A DNA stretch of 64,000 nt, from contig NZ_VICB01000025.1 of NCBI RefSeq assembly GCF_006546835.1, forward strand, positions 1-64,000, given 5' to 3'. Every line of letters begins with the position of its first letter. Positions within the stretch are counted from its first letter, which is position 1. Position numbers and translations under genes: made by a program. Source of the stretch: Actinomyces johnsonii. GTDB lineage: Bacteria; Actinomycetota; Actinomycetes; Actinomycetales; Actinomycetaceae. A model generated the notes under the pieces. That model saw nothing but the letters and a program-made list of their open reading frames with translations, was not told the origin of the DNA and did no database searches. Positions 32,624-41,133 of the stretch are shown one piece after another.

Positions 32624-34060
32624 ATGCACGCCCACCTCACCCCCATCAACAGCTCCAACGCCCCCATTCCCGCTGAATCATCGTCCGGACCTGACGACGG
32701 CGCCTGTCCCACCCGTCCAACGCTCACACCGACGCCGACCCGGGCATCCGCCGCCGTCTCCTCCCCCGCGGCCGCCTTCACCTCGACGGGCCGCTCCCCC
32801 TTCTCGGGCGCTCCCGACGTCGACGCCGCCGCCTTCGACGTCGTCCCCGACCGCCGCGGCACGTCCAGTCTCAAGTGGGACTTCGCCGTCGAGCGTGGAC
32901 GTCCCGCGGACGTCCTGCCCCTGTGGGTGGCGGACATGGACCACGCCACTGCGCCGGCCGTCACCAGCGCCCTGCTGTGGCGCACCCGCCACGGCATCTT
33001 CGGCTACTCCGATCCCGATGACGCCTACAACGAGGCCCTGACCGGCTGGTTCTCCCGCCGCTACGGCTGGCGGGTGGAGGCGGGCTGGAACACTGTGACC
33101 CCCGGTGTTGTCCCGGCCCTGGCCCTGGCCGTGCGCGCCCTGAGCGCACCGGGCGAGGCGGTCATCATCGAGGAGCCCGTCTACTATCCCTTCCGCGAGG
33201 TCGTCGAGGACAACGGCCGTAGCGTCGCCGCCGTACCGCTGGTCCGCGATGCCGACGGCGTCTATCGCCGTGACCTGGCCGCCTTGGAGGCCACGATCGA
33301 GGAGACCGGCTCGCGCCTGCTGCTCCTGTGCAACCCACACAACCCGGTCGGCCGGGTCTGGAGCCGAGATGAGCTCGCCGCTCTGGATGAGGTGGCGTCC
33401 CGCCACGGCGTCGTCATCGTGGCCGACGAGATCCACGCCGATCTGGCCCTGCCGGGCTTCGCCACGACGCCCTTCGCCTCCCTGGGCGAGGCGACTGCCG
33501 CCCGCACGATCACCTGCACTTCGCCGTCGAAGTCCTTCAACCTGGCGGGTCTGCAGGTCGCCAACATCCTCATCGCCGATGCGCGCCTGCGCGAGGCCTT
33601 CCGCCGCGAGCTGGCCGCCACCGGCTACTCCCAGCCCAACGTCCTGGGCCTGACGGCGTGCCGGGCCGCCTACGAGGGCGGCGAGGCCTGGCTCGATGCC
33701 CTGCGCGAGCACATCGCGGCCGCCCGCGCCCATGTCGAGGCGCGCCTGGAGCGGATCGAGGGGATCGAGGCGGCGCCCTGCGAGGGCACCTACCTGCTGT
33801 GGCTGGACTGCTCGGGCCTGATCGATGCCGCCGGCCTCGAGCCCGACCAGCTCGACGACTTCATGCTGCGCCAGGCCGGGCTCTGGCTCGACGACGGCCG
33901 GATCTTCGGTGCCGGCGGCGAGGGCTTCACCCGCATCAACGTCGCCTGCGCCCGCACCACTCTCGACGCCGCCCTGGATCGGCTCGAGGCGGCCGCCACT
34001 GCGGTCATCGCCCGCGCCGCCAAGACCGCTCGACGCGGCCGTATCGCCCTGTCCGCCTGA
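32624..34060 (+). CDS. PatB/MalY-type cystathionine beta-lyase (PLP enzyme)
   Basis: 478-aa fold-type I PLP enzyme. After a ~70-residue Ser/Thr/Pro-rich N-terminal extension come the MalY/PatB blocks: WDFAVERGRPADVLPLWVADMDHAT, GYSDPDD, LLLCNPHNPVGRVW, DEIHADLALPG and the PLP lysine in TSPSKSFNLAGLQ (Lys303). It converts cystathionine to homocysteine, ammonia and pyruvate. The start at 32624 has GAGAGGA upstream; the frame is open back to 32378 but overlaps the leader ORF. It is followed by metB after 103 bp. Confidence 0.85.
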   Translation: MHAHLTPINSSNAPIPAESSSGPDDGACPTRPTLTPTPTRASAAVSSPAAAFTSTGRSPFSGAPDVDAAAFDVVPDRRGTSSLKWDFAVERGRPADVLPLWVADMDHATAPAVTSALLWRTRHGIFGYSDPDDAYNEALTGWFSRRYGWRVEAGWNTVTPGVVPALALAVRALSAPGEAVIIEEPVYYPFREVVEDNGRSVAAVPLVRDADGVYRRDLAALEATIEETGSRLLLLCNPHNPVGRVWSRDELAALDEVASRHGVVIVADEIHADLALPGFATTPFASLGEATAARTITCTSPSKSFNLAGLQVANILIADARLREAFRRELAATGYSQPNVLGLTACRAAYEGGEAWLDALREHIAAARAHVEARLERIEGIEAAPCEGTYLLWLDCSGLIDAAGLEPDQLDDFMLRQAGLWLDDGRIFGAGGEGFTRINVACARTTLDAALDRLEAAATAVIARAAKTARRGRIALSA

Positions 34061-34163
34061 GTTGGCCCGCCCGGCGTCCGGCCACCGGTCGCCGCCCGCG
34101 CCGGCGGCCGGTCATCAGACATCATTCCCTCCCGCCCTCCCCTACCTCGAGGAGAAACCGCCC

Positions 34164-35369
34164 ATGACCAGCCAGTCCACCTCACAGTCCAGCGACCGTT
34201 CCGACTGCCCCCGCCCCACGGCCGCCCGCACCTTCCCCGTCCACCACCACCCGTCGTCGGCCCCGACCCCGCAGGTCCACCTGGAGACACTGCTGGTGCG
34301 CGCCGGAACCGGGACGGACCCGGCCACGGGCGCGATCACGACGCCGATCCACCTCTCGACCGCCTACGGTCACCCGGGTCTGGGCGAGTCGACGGGCTAC
34401 GACTACACGCGTTCGGCCAACCCCACCCGCGACGTCCTCCAGGACGCCCTGGCCCGCCTGGAGGGCGGGACGGCCGCCTTCGCCCTGTCCTCGGGGATGG
34501 CGGCCCTGGAGCTGGTGACGCGCACGCTGGCGCCGCACGGCAGCCGGATCGTGGCGCTGCGAGACCTGTACGGCGGCTCCTTCCGATTCCTGGAGGTCCT
34601 GGCCGAGGAGGGGACGGCCGACGTCGACTTCGTCCTGGGGATCGATGGCCTGCGCGCGGCCCTGGCTTCCCCGGCGGACCTGGTCGTCATCGAGACCCCC
34701 ACTAACCCGATGATGGTGGAGATCCCGATCCCGGAGGCGGCCGAGCTGGCCCGCGCCGCCGGGGCCCTGCTGGTCGTGGATAACACCTTCTACACCCCGG
34801 TGGTGCAGCGGCCCCTGGAGCTGGGGGCCGACGTCGTCGTCCACTCCGGTACGAAGTACCTGGGCGGGCACAACGACGTCATGGCGGGCGTCGCGGTGGT
34901 GGCCGACGACGTCCTGGCCGAGCGGCTGAACTACCGCCTCAACACCACCGGCGCAACGCTGGGCCCCTTCGACTGCTTCCTGCTGCTGCGCGGGCTCAAG
35001 ACCCTAGCACTGCGCATGGAGCGCCACGAGGCCAACGCCACCGCGATCGCCGAGTTCCTGCGCTCCAGCCCGCACGTGACGCGCGTGCTCTACACGGGGC
35101 ACTCGGGCATGGTGAGCTTCGATTTGGCCGAGTCGGTGGATGTGTCCCGGTTCCTGGCCTCGGTACGGGTGTTCACCTTCGCCGAGTCCCTGGGCGGGGT
35201 GGAGTCGCTGGTGACCTGCCCGTCGGTGCAGACGCATGCGGATGTGCCCGCCGAGGTGCGCGCCTCCTACGGGTTGAGCGACCGACTCATGCGCCTGAGC
35301 GTGGGGATCGAGCACGTCGACGACCTCATCGCGGACCTGGCCCAGGCCTTCGAGGCGGCCAGCGCCTGA
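34164..35369 (+). CDS. metB: Cystathionine gamma-synthase / gamma-lyase family enzyme
   Basis: 401-aa Cys/Met-metabolism PLP enzyme. It has YDYTRSANPTRDVLQ, SSGMAALELV, the ETPTNP loop, the PLP-lysine motif SGTKYLGGHNDVMAG, and the C-terminal SLGGVESLVTCPS. The family includes cystathionine gamma-synthase (MetB) and gamma-lyase; pairing with a PatB-type beta-lyase favours MetB in the methionine pathway, but gamma-lyase cannot be excluded from sequence alone. GAGGAGAAAC precedes the ATG. It is the second gene of the unit controlled from the leader upstream. Confidence 0.8.
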   Translation: MTSQSTSQSSDRSDCPRPTAARTFPVHHHPSSAPTPQVHLETLLVRAGTGTDPATGAITTPIHLSTAYGHPGLGESTGYDYTRSANPTRDVLQDALARLEGGTAAFALSSGMAALELVTRTLAPHGSRIVALRDLYGGSFRFLEVLAEEGTADVDFVLGIDGLRAALASPADLVVIETPTNPMMVEIPIPEAAELARAAGALLVVDNTFYTPVVQRPLELGADVVVHSGTKYLGGHNDVMAGVAVVADDVLAERLNYRLNTTGATLGPFDCFLLLRGLKTLALRMERHEANATAIAEFLRSSPHVTRVLYTGHSGMVSFDLAESVDVSRFLASVRVFTFAESLGGVESLVTCPSVQTHADVPAEVRASYGLSDRLMRLSVGIEHVDDLIADLAQAFEAASA

Positions 35370-35482
35370 GCCCGGGCCGCGCCGGGCACCGATAGTGGAG
35401 GTTCTCGGGTCGGGCTACCCCGACATCAGCTGGCCAGGCTGCCGGATGGTTCATATTCGCCGGAAACACAAGGCTTGTTTCC

Positions 35483-37249
35483 ATGAGACACCTACGAAAG
35501 ACCTCGCCATCGCACGCCACCTCAACCCTCGCCGTCCTCACCCTGCTCGGTACGCTCACCGCCTGCAGCATGCTCGGTGCGAACGCCGCGGCCGCCGCGA
35601 GCCCGCCCTCGCATGACCCCCATCAGACCGGCGTCGTCCTGGACAGCAGCGCGACCTCCAGCAGCGCCGCAGGCACGTCTCAGACCACCGGCAGCAATAA
35701 CTCAAACAGCTCCGGGGGATCCACCGGGTCCAGGGGGACGGGCGTCCCCAAGGGACTGGAGTCCTTCTACAACCAAGACCTCACCTGGACCGACTGCACC
35801 GACGACGCCACCGGCACCGCCTTCCAGTGCGCCACCGTGACCGTGCCCCTGGACTATGACAACCCGCAGGGGCAGACCATCACCGTGGCTCTCAAGAAAC
35901 TGCCCTCGACGAACCCCTCCCCTCAGGGCTCGGTCTTCCTCAACCCCGGCGGCCCCGGGGGAAGCGGCATCTCCCTCATCGAATCCAACGCCGAGCTCTA
36001 CAAGAGCGGCGATCTGTCCGAGGTCCTGGCGAACTACGACGTCATCGGCTTCGACCCCCGCGGCGTCGGCCAATCCACACCCATCACCTGCTGGACCCCC
36101 GAGGACGTCCAGGCGATTCTGGCCGGACAGGCTGAGATGCCCTCCTACTTGACGGCCGGCAGCGCCGCCGACATCGTCGCCCAGGGCTCACGCGAGGCCA
36201 CGGCCTGCCAGGAGCACACGGAGGTCCCCGAGATCCTCGATCACGCGGACACCCGTTCGGTGGCCCGCGACATGGATGTCATGCGGGCGCTGGTAGGAGA
36301 CAAGGACCTGAACTACCTCGGCTACTCCTACGGAACCTACCTGGGCGCGGTCTACACCGAGCTCTTCCCCGACAATATCGGACGCGTCGTCCTGGACAGC
36401 GCCATGGACCCCACCATGAATCGCCAGGAGGCAATGGAAGGTGATGCAGCAGCAGCCGAACAGGCCCTGCGCACCTATATCGAGTCCCAGCAGGGCCAGG
36501 CCGGGTTCCCCCTGAGCGGGACAACGGATGAGGCGGTCGCCCAGCTCGCGGCATTCCTCGATGGTCTGGACGCCAACCCGCTGACAGTCTCCGACTCCGT
36601 TACACCCCTGGACCGGACCAAGACCGTTAACGCCATCGGCAAGCTCGTCAACTCCTCGCCCGATAAGTGGCCGCTGCTCAACGAGGGACTGGCCCAGGCC
36701 ATGAACGCGCACGACGGCACCGCACTGGCGAAGAGCGCCGCCTCCCTCGCGGGCAATAGCGCACCTCCTCCCACGACCGAGAAGCAGGTCGTCGAGCAGC
36801 TCCGGGGCCTCAAGGCCTTCTCGGCCAACCGGTGCCTCGACTTCCCCGACACCGGGAATGAGGCGAGCTGGGACACGGCACTGGCCTCCTACCGCCACGA
36901 CTACCCGGTTTTCCACAGCGCGCTTCCCCAGACCGACGCCTTCTGCCACGGCTGGGGGCACACCAGTAAGACCAAGGCGGTCGACGTCGACGTCGAGGCC
37001 ACGAACCCGATGCTCGTCATCGGCATCCTGCACGATCCGAACACTCCCTACCCGTGGTCCCAGGCACTGGTGTCGAGAATCCGCAACAGCCATCTGCTGA
37101 GCGTGGACATGTACGGGCACGGAGCCACCGGTCGCAATGCCTGCACGAGCGCGAAGGTCAGCGACTTCCTCGTCAACGGAACGCTTCCCTCTAACGGCGA
37201 GGTCTGCGCGGCCGACCCGGAGCCCGGGGCTGAAGGTGAGAAAGACTGA
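35483..37249 (+). CDS. Secreted alpha/beta-hydrolase lipoprotein (tripeptidyl-aminopeptidase-like)
   Basis: 588-aa protein. The N-terminal lipobox LTAC (Cys about 28) indicates a lipoprotein anchored outside the membrane. A Ser/Thr/Gly-rich linker leads to an alpha/beta-hydrolase of the TAP/SlpD family: FLNPGGPGGSG oxyanion block, DPRGVGQSTP, nucleophile Ser282 in GYSYGTYLG, and a C-terminal TAP-like domain with HDPNTPYPWSQAL and MYGHGAT supplying the Asp and His. It probably trims peptides or esters outside the cell. Ends at a shared terminator before tRNA-Arg. Confidence 0.8.
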   Translation: MRHLRKTSPSHATSTLAVLTLLGTLTACSMLGANAAAAASPPSHDPHQTGVVLDSSATSSSAAGTSQTTGSNNSNSSGGSTGSRGTGVPKGLESFYNQDLTWTDCTDDATGTAFQCATVTVPLDYDNPQGQTITVALKKLPSTNPSPQGSVFLNPGGPGGSGISLIESNAELYKSGDLSEVLANYDVIGFDPRGVGQSTPITCWTPEDVQAILAGQAEMPSYLTAGSAADIVAQGSREATACQEHTEVPEILDHADTRSVARDMDVMRALVGDKDLNYLGYSYGTYLGAVYTELFPDNIGRVVLDSAMDPTMNRQEAMEGDAAAAEQALRTYIESQQGQAGFPLSGTTDEAVAQLAAFLDGLDANPLTVSDSVTPLDRTKTVNAIGKLVNSSPDKWPLLNEGLAQAMNAHDGTALAKSAASLAGNSAPPPTTEKQVVEQLRGLKAFSANRCLDFPDTGNEASWDTALASYRHDYPVFHSALPQTDAFCHGWGHTSKTKAVDVDVEATNPMLVIGILHDPNTPYPWSQALVSRIRNSHLLSVDMYGHGATGRNACTSAKVSDFLVNGTLPSNGEVCAADPEPGAEGEKD

Positions 37250-37285
37250 CGTGGAGATTCAGCAGCGACTCAGCTGAGCCGCGCC

Positions 37286-37331
37286 GTCGGAGCCGGGGAA
37301 TCCCAGAAATGGAAAACACCCCGGCTCCGAC
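37286..37331. terminator. Terminator shared by hydrolase gene and tRNA-Arg
   Basis: Perfect 13-bp stem (37286-37298 with 37319-37331), 20-nt loop, located between the plus-strand hydrolase gene and the minus-strand tRNA-Arg gene. Confidence 0.7.
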
Positions 37332-37354
37332 TCATTCAGCCGAGGGCGGGGTGT

Positions 37355-37430
37355 TGGTGCGCCCGAAGGGATTCGAACCCCCAACCTTCTGATCCGTAGT
37401 CAGATGCTCTATCCGTTGAGCTACAGGCGC
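37355..37430 (-). tRNA. tRNA-Arg (anticodon ACG)
   Basis: Minus-strand cloverleaf: acceptor GCGCCTG pairs with CGGGCGC, D-arm AGCTCAACGGATAGAGCA-like, anticodon loop CTACGGA giving ACG, T-arm GGGGGTTCGAATCCC, discriminator A and encoded CCA. ACG is read as ICG and decodes CGU/CGC/CGA. Confidence 0.95.
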
Positions 37431-37591
37431 TTGTCGTTGCCGACGGGTAGAAGATTACTCAGCGTCCACCCGGGGGACAAATCCACGCCCCGTGAGGATG
37501 GGCACAGGGCCGGAGCACCCGCCGCCGACGGGACTCCGGCTCTACGAATGCAGTTGCGGCAGCGGCGCTCACACTGCCAGCAGCAGAACGC

Positions 37592-38881
37592 TCATCCCCC
37601 ACTGGCGGACGAGTTCAGCATCGACCACAGCGCGGCCCCGACCACGGCATAGACGACAATGCTCAGGACGGTGGCGATAACCGCCCAGATGAGAGTGGCC
37701 CTGGCCCAGTTCTTCTTGGCGATGGAGCGGCCACTGCCGAAGGCGAGCATCAGCAGGTAGACAAACCCGATTAGCGGAATGGCCATCAGGAACATCGTCA
37801 GCATCCAACTGCCGACCGAGTCGACGCTGCCGGCACTCTCACCCCGGGCTGCGGCCGGCGCACCACCCGCCGGCTGCCCGAACGGCGCTCCCGCCGCGGA
37901 AGGGACCATCTCGGAGAAAGAGGGGGCCTGCCCGGCCGCGGCGTCGGAGGAGGGCGCCGACCCCCACTGGGGCGCCGAGCCCTGCGACTGGATGGAGGGG
38001 GCCGACGACGGTGCCGACTGGGCGACCGGCTGAGCAGCGCCCTGGGGGGCGAAGGCCTCCGCCGCCTGCTCGGCCTCGGCACGCGCCGTCGCGGTGGGGA
38101 AGACCGAGGACATGCCGACCTCCCCTTCCTGGCGCCCCCCGCTGAAGGGATGCGAGTGCGGCACGGGTTGTTGGGCGAAGGCCTGCTGATCCTGGGGAAC
38201 GGCGGGCTGGGGCTCCTGCGCCGACGCCGACCAAAACAGGGGATCCTCGCTGGAGATGCCCGGCCGTCCAGCGGCGGGCGCCGAGGGGGTTCCGGGCGCC
38301 GACTGGGCGAATGGCGAGGCGGCCGCGGCACCGTCGTTGACCTGGGGCGCCCCCCAAGCCGGCTGGGCCGGCTGGCTGCGCGGCGCCGGCTGGGGCGGTT
38401 GCTGGGCGGCGGGCTGCCCGGTCTGGAACGGCGAAGCGCCGAGCCCGCCGAATCCCGCTCCGGCGGCCGGGTCTTGGCCGAACTGGGCCGACTGAGCGGG
38501 CTGGGCTTGCTGGGCGGGCCTGCCGAACTGATCGACCCCGTTTTGCTGCGCGAAGGGGCCGGACTGGAGGCTGGGGTCGGCCGAAGCGGCCGCCTGCTGA
38601 GCGCCCGTCCGTCCGGCACCGGCGGGGTAGGCACGCGTCTGTTCCTCGGGGGGAGGCCCGGTGGGAAGGTCGGGCTGCGCGGGGCGCCACGATCCGGCCT
38701 GGGCCCCGGGCATCGCGCCTGGAGCGGAGCCGGGAGCCTGTCCGGCGGCCTGCTGCTGCTCTGCGCGCGCGGCGTCGAGCATGCCCTGGTTGATGAGGAC
38801 GGTTCGGGCACTGAACTCGTCCCCCTCACCGGGGTGGGGCGATCCGGAGGCCGGAGGCTGGGTTGCGTCGTGGTCAGACAT
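37592..38881 (-). CDS. Pro/Ala/Gln-rich protein with two C-terminal transmembrane helices
   Basis: 429-aa protein. About 330 residues are low-complexity Ala/Gln/Pro/Gly/Ser, then two hydrophobic segments (SWMLTMFLMAIPLIGFVYLLMLAFG and ATLIWAVIATVLSIVVYAVVGAAL). The short N-terminal segment TVLINQGMLDAARAEQQ is the only ordered-looking part of the tail. The membrane part resembles small DUF4190/interferon-induced-transmembrane-like actinobacterial proteins. Function unknown. GAGAGGGA lies before the ATG at 38881. Confidence 0.65.
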   Translation of the reverse strand: MSDHDATQPPASGSPHPGEGDEFSARTVLINQGMLDAARAEQQQAAGQAPGSAPGAMPGAQAGSWRPAQPDLPTGPPPEEQTRAYPAGAGRTGAQQAAASADPSLQSGPFAQQNGVDQFGRPAQQAQPAQSAQFGQDPAAGAGFGGLGASPFQTGQPAAQQPPQPAPRSQPAQPAWGAPQVNDGAAAASPFAQSAPGTPSAPAAGRPGISSEDPLFWSASAQEPQPAVPQDQQAFAQQPVPHSHPFSGGRQEGEVGMSSVFPTATARAEAEQAAEAFAPQGAAQPVAQSAPSSAPSIQSQGSAPQWGSAPSSDAAAGQAPSFSEMVPSAAGAPFGQPAGGAPAAARGESAGSVDSVGSWMLTMFLMAIPLIGFVYLLMLAFGSGRSIAKKNWARATLIWAVIATVLSIVVYAVVGAALWSMLNSSASGG

Positions 38882-38999
38882 GAGGTCCCTCTCAGTCGAG
38901 TACAGCATCACGCTATCCCGGATTGGCGCGGGAAGACACGCAGGCGCTCCGATCGGCCAGAGGCGAACGCTCTGACCGAGGCTAATTCACGTGCCCCAG

Positions 39000-39356
39000 T
39001 CAGTGGGGAGTGGCCGCCGAAGTGGTTTCGCCGGCTCCCGATCCAGCCGGATCCCTCCAGCGCTGCCAGCAAGCGACCCCGACGAACATCACCAGCGGAC
39101 CGATGGCGCCGACGGCGGAGCCCGCGTGGGTCCGCAGCGCGACGAACGGTAGCGTCGCCAGGAGGATGACGGCTGCGATCACGGCGAGACGCGATCTGGT
39201 TCTGATCGCTAGCAGTGTCACCACAACGGCCACTGCGGACACGAGCGACAGGACCCGCCCGGGGCCGGCCCAGTTGAGGACGATGAAGAGGGCGACGAAA
39301 CCGCCAATGAGCGCGTATCCGACGATGGCCTGTCTTCGGTTGTCCATGTCAGTCAT
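39000..39356 (-). CDS. Small hypothetical membrane protein
   Basis: 118-aa protein with four hydrophobic segments: IVGYALIGGFVALFIVLNWAG, VLSLVSAVAVVVTLLAI, LAVIAAVILLATLPFVAL and VGAIGPLVMFVGVACW. I do not recognise the family. An alternative start is the Met at 39347 (MDNRRQ). The gene follows tRNA-Ser on the same strand after a terminator and precedes the low-complexity membrane protein gene. Confidence 0.6.
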   Translation of the reverse strand: MTDMDNRRQAIVGYALIGGFVALFIVLNWAGPGRVLSLVSAVAVVVTLLAIRTRSRLAVIAAVILLATLPFVALRTHAGSAVGAIGPLVMFVGVACWQRWRDPAGSGAGETTSAATPH

Positions 39357-39493
39357 GGCCGCTCACTCCCAGCACGATTGATGGGTTACTGCCAGGGTAG
39401 ACCGCAGGATGCGAGCCGTCGACCGTTCGGTCGGTTGAAAGGAGGTCGGCCCAGGCACAGCCCCCTCTGCGGCAACGGCTGGGCCGACGACGA

Positions 39494-39523
39494 AGCCCCG
39501 GCGCGCTGCTGCGCACCGGGGCT
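39494..39523 (-). terminator. Terminator of tRNA-Ser(GCU)
   Basis: AGCCCCGG (39494-39501) pairs with CCGGGGCT (39516-39523), with inner GCGC pairing. It is directly downstream of the minus-strand tRNA. Confidence 0.7.
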
Positions 39524-39530
39524 CTTGCTC

Positions 39531-39620
39531 TGGCGGAGATGGGGAGATTCGAACTCCCGAGGGGCTTCCACCCCAACCTCCTTAGCAGGGAGGCGCACTA
39601 GGCCACTATGCGACATCTCC
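39531..39620 (-). tRNA. tRNA-Ser (anticodon GCU)
   Basis: Minus-strand class II tRNA of about 87 nt plus encoded CCA. Acceptor GGAGATG pairs with CATCTCC, the anticodon loop CTGCTAA gives GCU, there is a long variable arm, and the T-loop is GTTCGAATC. It decodes AGC/AGU. Confidence 0.95.
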
Positions 39621-39890
39621 AGCCTTCCCACAGCTCCGCCGTGGGACGCACGGGCAGCCTACCGGGAGGGCACCCCTGCGAGCAAACCGCGGAGGTGGCG
39701 CACCGGAGCGCACGCCCGAGCAAGCACCTGAGTGGATCAGCTCCCCGCAACCGCAGAAGTCGAGCCCGCAGCACTGCCACGGTTTCGATCTGCCTGGTCG
39801 CCGCCGTCTGACACCCCCGCCACACGGGGGTTGTCTCGTGTGCGGGCAGCACGCGCCATTTGCGTTCGTATTGCTCGCAGCGACCGCATC
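39621..39890. other. Gene-free interval before the secreted-protein block
   Basis: No supportable gene. The stem ACCCCCG / CGGGGGT (39813-39819 with 39825-39831) looks like a terminator. Codon-like frames here overlap the tRNA and are GC-driven. Confidence 0.5.
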
Positions 39891-39938
39891 AGGGGATTGA
39901 TCCCCCTGGCATCGAATTGGATTCTGAGGTCACATGGT
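39891..39938 (+). promoter_or_regulatory. Palindrome plus conserved box upstream of secreted protein A
   Basis: AGGGGATTGATCCCCCT (39891-39907), then exactly 25 bp, then CATGGT (39933-39938). The same arrangement precedes all four paralogues. The ATG is 91 bp after the palindrome. If CATRGT is the -10 box, the palindrome is centred near -46, the place of a class II activator site. Confidence 0.75.
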
Positions 39939-39998
39939 TACACCGAGACAAGCACCGAAGTCATCCCAACTTCAATCTAGACAAAAGGAGGCATCCCC

Positions 39999-40364
39999 AT
40001 GCGATTCACAAAGCAAAACCTCATCAAGACTGCCGCCATCGGCTCAGCATTCGTCGGCGCACTGGCGGTCGCGGCGCCGGCCTCGGCGAACTCCTTCGGC
40101 CCCACCGATTCACACGGCGTGGTGAAGGTCAATTACAACGACGGAGAAGACGAGTTCTGTGTGACGGGGAACTATCACCACGGTTCAGTGGTATATCTCG
40201 TACCAGAAACGAGTGGCCGCGGGCCAAGCCACAAGATTACGGTCAGTGATGGGGAAACCAAGTGCGTCAGCCTGGCAACCGCTTACGAAGACAGCCGGTA
40301 TTACTACCAGACGGGAATCCCGCTTATTGGAGGAAGGTATAGCGCGGAGTACTTCTACAGCTGA
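39999..40364 (+). CDS. Secreted small protein A (four-member paralogous family)
   Basis: 121-aa protein. The signal peptide KQNLIKTAAIGSAFVGALAV…ASA is followed by a mature ~90-residue protein starting NSFGPTD. Features shared with the three paralogues at 40696, 48901 and 49602: YND-DxFC, RGPS, TKCVSLxxAYEDxxYYYQ, and a FYS C terminus. The two conserved Cys probably form a disulfide. I do not recognise the family. AAAAGGAGG is the ribosome binding site. It has its own palindromic promoter element and ends at a 20-bp-stem terminator, so it is transcribed alone at high level, as for an abundant exported product. Confidence 0.8.
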   Translation: MRFTKQNLIKTAAIGSAFVGALAVAAPASANSFGPTDSHGVVKVNYNDGEDEFCVTGNYHHGSVVYLVPETSGRGPSHKITVSDGETKCVSLATAYEDSRYYYQTGIPLIGGRYSAEYFYS

Positions 40365-40433
40365 CCCGGGCACACCCCGAATCACTCTCCTGACGATCGC
40401 GGCGCAGCCGCCACCTCGCATCCCCTCCCACGA

Positions 40434-40477
40434 CTCTCGAGTCCTCGGCAGCACTTCTGCTGCCGAGGACTCGAGAG
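40434..40477. terminator. Terminator after secreted protein A
   Basis: Perfect 20-bp stem (40434-40453 with 40458-40477) and CTTC loop. Nearly the same sequence follows protein C at 49344-49383. Confidence 0.85.
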
Positions 40478-40587
40478 CATGTTCACGTTCCTGAGCGGAG
40501 ATCTTGCAGGCTTAGTCCAGATACGACTACACGCCGGTGGCGACCCGATGCGCCCCAGCACGCCCACCCTCTTCGCACACGAACCAC

Positions 40588-40635
40588 AGGGGATTGATCC
40601 CCCTATCTTTCATGCCGATTTCAAGCTCTCATAGT
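40588..40635 (+). promoter_or_regulatory. Palindrome plus conserved box upstream of secreted protein B
   Basis: AGGGGATTGATCCCCCT (40588-40604), 25 bp, then CATAGT (40630-40635); ATG 91 bp after the palindrome. Confidence 0.75.
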
Positions 40636-40695
40636 TGTACGACAACAAGCACGAAGCACCCGGACTTCAGCACCCAACAAAAGGAAACAGTCACT

Positions 40696-41058
40696 ATGCG
40701 ATTCACCAAGCGAAACCTTATCAAGACCGCCGCCATCAGCTCAGCTTTTGCTGGAGCACTAGCAGTTGCAGCGCCAGCCTCAGCGAACTCTTTCGGTCCC
40801 ACCGACTACGGCACAGACGGGAGCGCAATAGTTAGTTACAATGACGCAAGCGACCAGTTCTGCGTAACTGAAAGCTCTGGGTGGTATAGGGGATATATTA
40901 ACGTCCGCCTTTATCCTGAAACAAACAGTCGCGGCCCAAGCTATAATTTCAACGTTTATAGTGGTGACACAAAATGTGTTAGCCTGAGCAGCGCCTTCGA
41001 AGACAGTTACTACTACTACAAAGTAGGCGACGGCAGTCCGGTCAACTTCTACAGTTGA
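40696..41058 (+). CDS. Secreted small protein B (four-member paralogous family)
   Basis: 120-aa member of the family. The signal peptide (KRNLIKTAAISSAFAGALAV…ASA) and mature start NSFGPTDYG are conserved. So are the two Cys (DQFCVTE, TKCVSL), the RGPSY turn and the Tyr-rich end (DSYYYYK…VNFYS). AAAAGGAAA is the ribosome binding site, 11 nt before ATG, identical to protein D. Codon use in the middle is less GC-rich than in the neighbouring housekeeping genes. The terminator that should follow is cut by the ISL3-like element at 41134. Confidence 0.8.
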   Translation: MRFTKRNLIKTAAISSAFAGALAVAAPASANSFGPTDYGTDGSAIVSYNDASDQFCVTESSGWYRGYINVRLYPETNSRGPSYNFNVYSGDTKCVSLSSAFEDSYYYYKVGDGSPVNFYS

Positions 41059-41133
41059 TTCGCACACACAATCCTGGCGAGGATCGCGATATGGCCACTA
41101 TTTCCGTCTCCCCACTCCCGCGACACTCAAACC

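Noticed and set aside
39608-39811. Plus-strand 67-codon frame ending at a hairpin
   Set aside because: Begins inside tRNA-Ser on the opposite strand and has no recognisable features.
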